Below are positions 56,455-64,000 of a DNA stretch of 64,000 nucleotides, in pieces (the stretch's first letter is position 1; every line of letters begins with the position of its first letter). Origin of the DNA: Cryptomeria japonica (Eukaryota; Streptophyta; Pinopsida; Cupressales; Cupressaceae); NCBI RefSeq assembly GCF_030272615.1, contig NC_081412.1, forward strand, positions 541,280,335-541,344,334, written 5' to 3'. The translations under genes were made by a program, and so were the position numbers. The notes under the pieces were generated by a model, which saw only the letters and a program-made list of their open reading frames with translations, ran no database searches and had not been told where the DNA came from.

Positions 56455-59157
56455 TTTTGCTTTACAAGTTTGTTGTTGAAGGTGATTGAAGATGATGATG
56501 AGTTGTTGATGAGAGATTGATGATTAGTGGATTTTGTGGTATGTAGATCTCTAGCACTCTAAAATAGATGTAGCCGAAATTCCTTTTTTGAATTGCTTGT
56601 TTGCTTGATAAGTTTGGATGTGATAAGGTGTAGAGAAATCTGAGATGTGTTACAGATTTTGACTACCTAGCAATGAGAGGATTCACTCATGAACTAGTTT
56701 TAACCTGCGTAGATGTGTCTCTTAGGATGAGCTTATCCTAGATGTAGAAACAATCTAAAAAGTGATGTGTTGTGTTTGATTCAAGCAATATCTAAAAAGG
56801 GATCTTGGGACAAGAACCTCTGAATGTTTTGAGAGTTGAAACGGATTTTGATGATGAAGTGATGATGAATGAGTAAGATGGTGGATGTTTTGTTTTTCAA
56901 CTTCAATAAAAACTTTGTGTTACAAATGGAACAAACTCTACTTCTTCCCTTTTAGGCGTTGGTGGCACTTCTCGAGCTGTGTTGTAGGTGATACAGATGT
57001 TTGGAAAGAAGTTGGGATTAATCTTTCCTCCTTGATTCTTGTGATAACTCAGAGCTCTATATTGCATAAAAGCTCTATGATTCAATGATTTTGAATCAAA
57101 CTCGTTTGTTTTACCTTGAAGGTATAGACGCATGCGATGTAGAAAGACTCTATGTGAGACAAAAATTTGTCTATTGAGATAGAAGAATTTCGTCCTTTTG
57201 ATCAAAGCCTTTATGCTTAATGGTCTTCTTTTCAAGGTGATATTCTGATGACGCTTCTTCTTTCGTAAGATGTGAAGAATGGTCATAAATTTTGTCTTTT
57301 TTGTTGTTTGCACTTTGTTTTTGGTTTTTTTGTTTGTTTTTGAGAAATGTTTGGATGAATACTGTGTTTTTGGGATTGATTTTCTGATTTTTTCTTTGAC
57401 AAGAAAACAAAGCAAGCACACAAACACAAGAATGTTGCCTCAAAGGCACAAATGAGTATGGGTCTAGATTAACCCAATCTTTGGACTTGTTTTTATTTTT
57501 TGACCCTTCCTTTAGATGTATTTTAAGGTGTATTTCCAAAGCCTAAAGTCGGCTCAATTTGCACTAGGTCTTTAAAATGAACACACTTCAAACACTTTTT
57601 ATCCCTAAGGTCAAATAGCCAGTTGTGATAAATTTAGCCCACATCTTGATATTTCTTCGACTTTGGTACTACATACCTTATGAATCCCGTCTTGGCAGGT
57701 AAGGATGTGATATACTAAGTCTTGCGCGAGCATAACAAATAGATGATCCCTATGATGGGGGAGTCACCACTTTTATCAAGCAACAAGTGACTTTTCAAAA
57801 AGCTATGTTTCTACTCAAGGAAATACGTATGGTGAGTATCTTTGGAGCAAAACCATCTATGCTCTTGCACTAAATTATATCTCAAATATCCTCAATCAAT
57901 AGAACGGGTGGGCTACTACTTAAAGGTGTTTAGTCATGTTCGATGGCTTTGGACATAAGTTCATTCTGCAGTGACTCACTTAAGAGCCTTGTAACTAGTG
58001 GTGGGGCCCATTTGTCCTTTCGGCCAGTTACACTGTAGGAACAGCTATACCCAAGGCTACAGCTTTCGCTCTCACCTGATTTCTATAGCGGCTCGAAGGA
58101 TTTACCGCTCAAGGTCGTTCCCAAGAGTATCAATCCCTTGGCAGGCCTCTCTTAAAAAGATAAAATTTTGAGTGTTACTAACACTTTTCTCTTGCACCTA
58201 GGACCATGAGAACCAAGGGAGAGGATAGTGTGTGTTAGAAGTAGGACCACTCGACTGACTTTTTGCACAAGCATGCCAAATACATAAAACACTTGTTCTT
58301 TTTAATCCAGCATTTGCAAAGGTGATTTAACTATTTGGAGATGTTGCTCCAACAGTCATGGTGTTCGTTTTAACTTCAATGGCAAAATGTGTTGTAATCT
58401 AAAAATTTGGAAATCCTGGTCAACTTAATGAAAAACACGTTTTGCTTGAAGTAAAATTTGTTTGCAAAAAAATCAAAACAAGTGGATTGTGTATTTTATT
58501 TGCACCAAATTTTTGAAGTGTGGATTGTAAATTTTAGGTCCAAATTGATGCAATGAAATCAAGTTTGTGTTGTTTGATTTTAAGCACCAAAAGAAAATGA
58601 ATCCTAACTAGAAAGCAATGATATATTTTTTTGTGTTTTTCAAGTTCTTTTTAAGCACTAAATGACAATTTTGTGATTTTTATGTTGGGTTGTTAACCTG
58701 CATGAACAAAAACAAGTTAGTAAAAATCGATGTTCAAGGGGGGCTTCCACAAGCCTAAGATACTCAATTTTTTGGTTACAAAAGCGACTTGGACAACACT
58801 CTGTCGCAATAGCACTAGTCTACTTTTTGGACAGAAGCGCTAATTTATACAATAGCGCTAGTCTACACTTACAGAAGTGCTAATTTACACCGTAGCGCTG
58901 AAAGAATATAAGAAACAGAGAGGTCAAAAGCGCCAGAAGTGTTTAAATAGTGCCAGAATTGTGACAAAAGCGCTAGAATATTGTCAATAGCGCTGAAACT
59001 TTTTCAATAGCGCTATTTTAGGGACAATAGCGCTAAAAGAAAATGTTTCAATAGCGCTAGAACATGTTCAATAGCACCGAAGTGCGACCTGTGTGGCAGT
59101 TTCAACAAGCAAAAATGTTAGTTGTCAAAAAAATAATTGTTTGTTGAAGTGTTCCGA
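56455..59157 (-). other. Untranslated leader of element F
   Basis: A 2.7-kb leader. 57640-58220 is GC-richer and probably structured. 58790-59095 is the AGCGCT array near the primer site. No gene is supported. Confidence 0.65.
58790..59095. repeat. AGCGCT array in the element F leader
   Basis: Roughly 15 units of AATAGCGCTAG or variants (AGAAGCGCTAATTTA, AAAGCGCCAGAA, AATAGCACCGAA) are spaced 18-25 bp apart. AGCGCT is its own reverse complement, so units can pair with one another. It lies where D has the ACACAGACGC array. Confidence 0.75.
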
Positions 59158-59175
59158 TTCACGTCGGGTTCACCA
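59158..59175 (-). promoter_or_regulatory. Primer binding site of element F
   Basis: The plus strand reads TTCACGTCGGGTTCACCA two bases before the LTR, so the minus strand starts TGGTGAACCC. The CCA end marks it as complementary to a tRNA 3' end. It differs from the site of D, and the tRNA is not assigned. Confidence 0.7.
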
Positions 59176-59177
59176 AA

Positions 59178-60953
59178 TGATGCTCTGCAAAAAGGATTAG
59201 AAAATCTGTTTGATGGCAACACACACAAGAGCACAAGAAACAAATGTTAGTGTTAGCAACAAAAGATTATCCTAAATAGGCATATCAAGAGAGATATTAA
59301 GCATGAAATAGAAAGCATATAAACATAAAATAAAATAGCTAATCAAGATGCTCATAGTTGCTCCTCCCTTGTTCCTCTCCTCTCCAAGTCCCAAATGAGT
59401 GTAGCTCTCAGCTTTTAGCACTAGCCATGGATGCCATATGGAGATTCAAGATGGTTGAATATGATAAGCAAATGCTATGCAAGTGTAGATAGTGATGCTA
59501 TGAGAAAGCTCTATGCTAATGCCAGTATAACAACAATACTCTAATGCTTCCTTTTGCTTGAGGAGAAGGGTTCTATTTATAGAAGAAATGGGGAAATGAA
59601 GGGTTAAGATTGAATGGTTTAATCAAGGGCCAAGTTTGAAAGTTGGGGATCCATGTGCACAATTGGCACCAATAAAATGGTGACAAGTGTCAACATAGGA
59701 TTGGGTTGAGAGAAGAGGTTGGAGGCATTAAAGGCCTGAGAAGACCTCATGGTTATCTAGAGGCTAAGGGTCAAGTCCAAATTAAGATTACCCACTGGAT
59801 TAAGAGTTAATCCAAGGATAAACCTTTGTGCAAATGTTTAAGAGATAATCATGGTCAAAGCATTAATGGCCTGATGAGACTTTTGGGTTGGGTAGAGGTT
59901 GAGTCAAAACAAATGTTTTAACCATGTGGAAGGGTTTGAGGTAACCATTAATGGTTATTGGAGACTTTGGGGATTAAGTGGTTGAAGGTTGAAAGCCTTC
60001 AATGGTTATCAAAGACTTTGAGCCATTTAGTGGTTGAAGGTTGAAAGCCTTTAATGGTTATCAAAGACTTTGAGGGTTTGAGAAGTGACTTCCCTTTTGC
60101 TTAGGAGTGTGACAAAGTTTAGAGAAGGGGTTAGGTTATTTAGAAGTGATTAGAAAATTCTAGAAGGGGTTTAGGCATGCAAGTGGATTTTGTAGGAAAA
60201 TGCAAGTGGGAGAAATTTTGGTATTTTCAATTAAAATAAAATCATTTATTTCAATTAAATGGTGTAATTTGCATTTGGATAAATATTCAAATAAATATTA
60301 ATTTATTTAAATGAGAAAAATGAAGATAAAGCATTAAAATGCTTGAAGACTTTGAGGGAAATCATTAAAGGCTTGAAGACTTTAAGGAAAACCATTAAAG
60401 TCTTAAGAAGACTATAGAAGGAAGCCATCAAGTTTGATTACTTTAAGGGAAACCATTAAAGGTTTCAAGTGGGTGAGGATAAATAGGATTTTAAATAAAT
60501 AATTTATTTAAAATAGTTGTGCAACTTGCTTTTGTAGGAAAATACAAGTGGGTGGAGGATAAAGGTGATTTAAATAAATTATTTATTTAAAATAATTGTG
60601 CAACTTGCATTTGTAGGAAAATACAAGTGGGTGGAGGATAAAGGTGATTTAAATAAATTATAATTTATTTAAATGTGAGAGGTGAGATTTTGGGGGATTT
60701 AAATAAATATTAATTTATTTAAATGTGAGAGAATATTTAATTAAATAAATATGATTTATTTATTTAATTAATGGTCTAAATTTGGTTAAGTGAATTAAAT
60801 CAAATAAATTGAATAATTTATTTAATTAATAGGAGAAGAGGGTTAAGATGAATTAATTAAATATTAATTTAATTAATTATTAATTGATGGTTAAATAATC
60901 AAATAAATACTAAGTATTCATTTAATTAAGTGGACAGATTTATGTGACTACAC
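59178..60953 (-). repeat. 5' LTR of element F
   Basis: It is almost identical to 44992-46766. The differences seen are near 59276, 59329, 60361, 60438, 60543 and 60778. Confidence 0.95.
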
Positions 60954-61878
60954 CATTGTTAGAAGCTACAAGACAATCTCTCTTGCCTTTTCCCTTATAC
61001 TTCTTAGATTTGTCTCTCTTGTGTTCATTTTCAATATTAGGGCAATTAGCTACTATATGACCAATCTTATTGCAAGTATAAAATTTCAACGGTAGCTTAC
61101 CTCTATATTTGTCAGTACCTCTAGACATTCATTTTTCCAACAATGCTTCAAGCTCCACTAAATTGTCTTCATCATCAACATCTTTGTTGGATCTGGATTC
61201 ATAGCTATGGTCGATATCTCTACTTCTTCTCACAGATGGGTTAGACATAGAAGCTCTGAATGTAGATTCTAATTTCTGTACACTACCATCATAGCCATTT
61301 AACTCAAAAGTATTAAGTTTTCCAATGATAGAGTCAAGAGTTAGGTTTGTCTTGTCAATGGATTTCAGCTCCTGAATAGCTACAACTCGAATAGAATAGA
61401 CCGGTAGTAGGGTTCTCAGTACCTTACTGATCACTGTGGCATCTTCCACTTTCCCTCCTACACTCTTTATTTCACCAACTATTTCTTTAATCCTTTGACC
61501 GTACTACTAGATATTCTCACCTTCAAAAATTCTCATGTCATCAAAATTTCCTCTTAATCTCTCCTCTTTAAGAATCTTAACATGTTCATAACCACTATAT
61601 ATATATTCAAGTTTTTTCCATACTTCATATGCAGTTTCAAGACCATGAACATCTACATATTCAGTATCAAAAAGGGAACTTATGATAGCCTCTAATGCTT
61701 GATGATTCTCTTGCTATTCTTTCTTCTGATCATCAGTCAGAGTACTAGTACGTGCAACATATAGAGTTTCTACATGCTCCCAATAATGATTACCAATACT
61801 TTTGGTGTAAATCTTCATTTTGTCACTCCAAATTCTATAGTTCCCTCTGTTGAACTTAGGACCTTCTTTCTTCATCAT
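60954..61878 (-). pseudogene. Element G gag
   Basis: ATGATG at 61878-61873 begins a copia Gag (KFNRGNYRIWSDKMKIY). Stops fall near 61714 and 61505, and the frame is open from 61449 to 61129 and on to the F insertion. The zinc knuckle reads FYTCNKIGHIVANC, so the first Cys is replaced by Phe (TGT to TTT). The C-terminal part lies at 44991-44899 on the far side of element F. Confidence 0.85.
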
Positions 61879-61936
61879 GATCTACATGGTCTTTTCCTCA
61901 AGTTGTTAGACTTAGAGATTAAAGAGGACCTAAGAT

Positions 61937-61948
61937 GCTCTGATACCA
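61937..61948 (-). promoter_or_regulatory. Primer binding site of element G
   Basis: The plus strand reads GCTCTGATACCA, the exact complement of the copia site TGGTATCAGAGC, two bases from the LTR. Confidence 0.92.
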
Positions 61949-61950
61949 AT

Positions 61951-62906
61951 TGATGATATGGTGAAAGAATAAGTATCTAGTAGAATACTCAGAGGGGGGG
62001 TGAATCATTATACTCAAAAACTAATACAAAGTTCCAAACTCAAAACAAACTTATCAACAAAAATAATTTTGTCAAGATAATATCTCAAATATTATCGACA
62101 TCAACCAACACCAACCAGTTTAATTGTTATGCTAACTTAACAGTAAACAACTTCAAACTTGTAAACATCAACAATGCTTAATCAAATATCAACCTTTTCA
62201 ACTCTCATGCTTCCATTTATAATGCCTTAATCAAAATAGCAAATAAGATCATAACCACAAAAATCATTCACCACTTGACACAAATATTTATACTTGGAAA
62301 ACCCAAATAGGTAAAAACCATGGTGAGATGAGACTCACAAGGATATCTATATGAACTCTTCTAAAGTTCGCCTTTTTAGGAGCCAAGCCTGTTAAAGCTT
62401 TTACAATAAGTCCTATTAAGAACTGATTCTGTTAGGAATCACCTGGTTAGAGGATTTTACAAATATGCCTTGATGAAAAATACAATACCCTATTAGGAGT
62501 AACCTTGATAGAAGATTTGAGAATCCAAACTAATGGATCACCTTATGAAAGGATTTATAAAGTAACCAAGCTTGTTAGAGCTTACTCGGTTAGGGGATTT
62601 CAATTTCTGTTGTGATTGTTAGAAAATAATAGGTTTTTCTTGATCTGTCTGAGTAGCACTACATCTGCTTGATCAAATCCTTCTTAAGCTTCAAAGCTAC
62701 CTTTACTCAAACTGCAGAGCCATCCTCTTGTTAGGCAACCTCACACTCAACTAATTTCTGCCAACTTTGCCAACTCTAAAAAAAAAAAAATCATTGACCT
62801 TAAATACAAATCAAAATAGGTCGGTAACACAACAAAAACCTAATTCTCATTATAGAGATTATAAAAAAGTTGGTACAATCTTGACTGTTAGAAATCATAA
62901 CAATCT
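61951..62906 (-). repeat. 5' LTR of element G, truncated by insertion
   Basis: It matches 40082-41038 (with several substitutions) up to ATCATAACAATCT, then breaks off at 62907 where segment I begins. Confidence 0.85.
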
Positions 62907-63568
62907 TGTGAACATTGCATATTTTTCATAAAATGTAACTTGTGATTTGTAAATATGCTATTTTCATAAAGAAATTGTTGTATTTTTCATATTCAATTTC
63001 CTCATTGTCTTGTTCAATTTGCAATTAAAATTTACAAAATTAAGAGGTTACTTGTTAAAACCCTAAATTTTAAAAATCATATTGAACTTGTGCAAAAATT
63101 GTATTTCAACTTAAATTTCAGATTTTTTATTATTCTCATATTTGTCTTCAATCCCACAATTCAAATTTTCAATTCCCCCCTTTTTCCCAAAATGGAAATT
63201 TCAAAATTAAATGGTTAGGTCAAAACCCTAAATTTTAAAATTAATTGGATTTTGTGTGAATTTCAAATAAATTTCAGTTAAATTCACATTTTTAATCATT
63301 TTCTAAGGTGTCCCTATCCATCAGGTTTGACCCTTTTCAAAATTGCACTTCAATTCCTATTTTTTTTCAAAACCGTAGTAGGGTCCTATTTTCACCTTTG
63401 TGCCTTTATTTCACCCATTTAGAGATCGTAAAATTCACCTGTTTTTTAGGGTTATCTTTAAAATCATCATAATATCCATCCCTAAAAAAATTTGAAAATT
63501 TTTGTCCTACCATGTGCGTTCCCGCCACGGTCCTTGGCTTTTTTCCTGAAATTTTGGGAAACTGTTAT
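62907..63568 (+). mobile_element. Segment I: LTR-like fragment inserted in the 5' LTR of element G
   Basis: The LTR of G breaks off exactly at a TGTGAAC start. 63390-63568 resembles the reverse complement of solo LTR H (25790-26030), sharing GGTCCTATTTT, AAAATCATCAT and CCTGAAATTTTGGGA in the same order. It is therefore probably a plus-oriented LTR of the same group. It is cut at 63568 by LTR J. Confidence 0.6.
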
Positions 63569-64000
63569 TGTAGACATATAAATCTGACCACTTTCCTAAA
63601 TGAATATTTAATATTTATTTTAACCCCATTCCTCTATTTAATTAAATTCTTCACATTCATCTATTTAATCAAATGAATTATTCTATTTATTTAATTTTCA
63701 CCTAAAGCTTTTCTAGCCTTTAATTTAATAAATCACTTTATTTAATTAATTCCTCTTTCTCCCTTTCTAATTCAATTTACATTTAATTAAATTGATCCTT
63801 GCAAATAAATAAATCTAATTTATTTATTTAAGTCTCCCACTTGTATTTATGCAGGTTGCTTCCATTTTGTTGAAATTAAGTAATTTATTTTAATAAAAAT
63901 CCCCTCCATCCACTTGCATTTTCCTACATCTCCCACTTCCCTCTTGAACCCCACCTTCTAAATTCTCCTAATCCCTTCTAAATTAGCCTAATTCATCTCC
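63569..64000 (+). mobile_element. Segment J: start of a gypsy LTR, truncated by the window end
   Basis: It starts TGTAGACATATAAATCTGAC, close to the element F LTR start TGTAGTCACATAAATCTGTC. It continues with the same AT-palindrome texture and later CTCCCACTTGTATTTATGCA, also as in F. The preceding GTTAT (63564-63568) would be the left target duplication. It may be the 5' LTR of a plus-strand element or a solo LTR. Confidence 0.65.

Larger units (their letters stand above)
44992..60953 (-). mobile_element. Element F: Ty3/gypsy Tat-type retrotransposon, recent insertion
   Basis: LTRs 44992-46766 (1775 bp) and 59178-60953 (1776 bp) are flanked by CCATT (44987-44991 and 60954-60958). I found six substitutions and a 1-bp length difference between them (about 0.4 percent). 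Gag-pol is a single minus-strand frame, 56454-49165, with nine nonsense codons and no frameshift. The gene order is as in D, with a second RNase H and a G-patch-like segment, but there is no PMD gene in the 3' region. Confidence 0.95.
40082..62906 (-). mobile_element. Element G: Ty1/copia, Sirevirus-like, split by element F
   Basis: The 3' LTR is 40082-41525 and the 5' LTR starts at 61951 but is cut at 62906. The genes are on the minus strand: gag 61878-60954, then protease, integrase, RT and RNase H from 44991 to 41881. The primer site and three polypurine tracts are present. The left flank is GGACC, while the right end of the element is not in the visible contiguous sequence. Gag-pol has frameshifts and an RT deletion, so the element is dead and older than F. 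Confidence 0.88.

Noticed and set aside
59150-59175. A tRNA gene suggested by the TTCACGTCGGGTTCACCA end
   Set aside because: Only the 3' end matches a tRNA. It sits two bases from an LTR and is better read as a primer binding site. No cloverleaf precedes it.

Overview
The window is a retrotransposon graveyard from a large plant nuclear genome. I see no intact host gene, no rRNA or tRNA gene and no CRISPR. The mix of very long Sirevirus-like Ty1/copia elements and Tat-type Ty3/gypsy elements, with LTRs that begin TGTAGACA or TGTAGTCA, suggests a gymnosperm, probably a conifer. That is an inference from style, not a database match.

Left nest (1083-38298). Five elements are inserted inside one another, and four of the five junctions carry exact 5-bp target-site duplications. 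Element B (1083-38298) is an old non-autonomous copia-like element. Its 3' LTR is split by element C (6387-37738, TSD GAATT), which has the same architecture. C is split by copia element A (11609-36253, TSD AAACT). A is split by Ty3/gypsy Tat-type element D (16233-34146, minus strand, TSD ACTAC). The reverse transcriptase of D is split by a 1649-bp solo LTR, H (24622-26270, TSD GTTAT).

Elements B and C have no pol. Each encodes a coiled-coil protein with four tandem CCHC knuckles and a long second ORF. That ORF has a conserved roughly 200-residue N-terminal domain shared by B and C, then acidic linkers and C-terminal coiled coils. Both carry the multiple polypurine tracts known from Sireviruses.

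Element D has gag, protease, a G-patch-like segment, RT, RNase H, a second RNase H and integrase on the minus strand. Between integrase and its 3' LTR it also carries a plus-strand plant mobile domain (PMD) gene. That gene has a recognisable TATA box, a 22-codon first exon, a consensus GTAAGT donor, an 801-bp intron holding two tandem arrays, and a second exon encoding the PMD and a coiled coil.

Right nest (40082-64000). Copia element G (minus strand, Sirevirus-like) is split in gag by Tat-type element F (44992-60953, minus strand, TSD CCATT). F has nearly identical LTRs and one unshifted gag-pol frame with nine nonsense codons, but no PMD gene. The 5' LTR of G is cut at 62907 by an LTR-like segment I, which is cut in turn at 63569 by LTR J, and J runs off the window.

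The most unusual signals are non-coding. A 15-bp hairpin next to the polypurine tract of both D and F is held together by compensatory changes. An array in the PMD intron repeats a 15-nt loop between 5-nt arms whose sequence changes while pairing is kept. Mutually complementary GC-rich arrays lie at the two ends of D. All coordinates and motifs were read by eye, with no similarity search or folding run.
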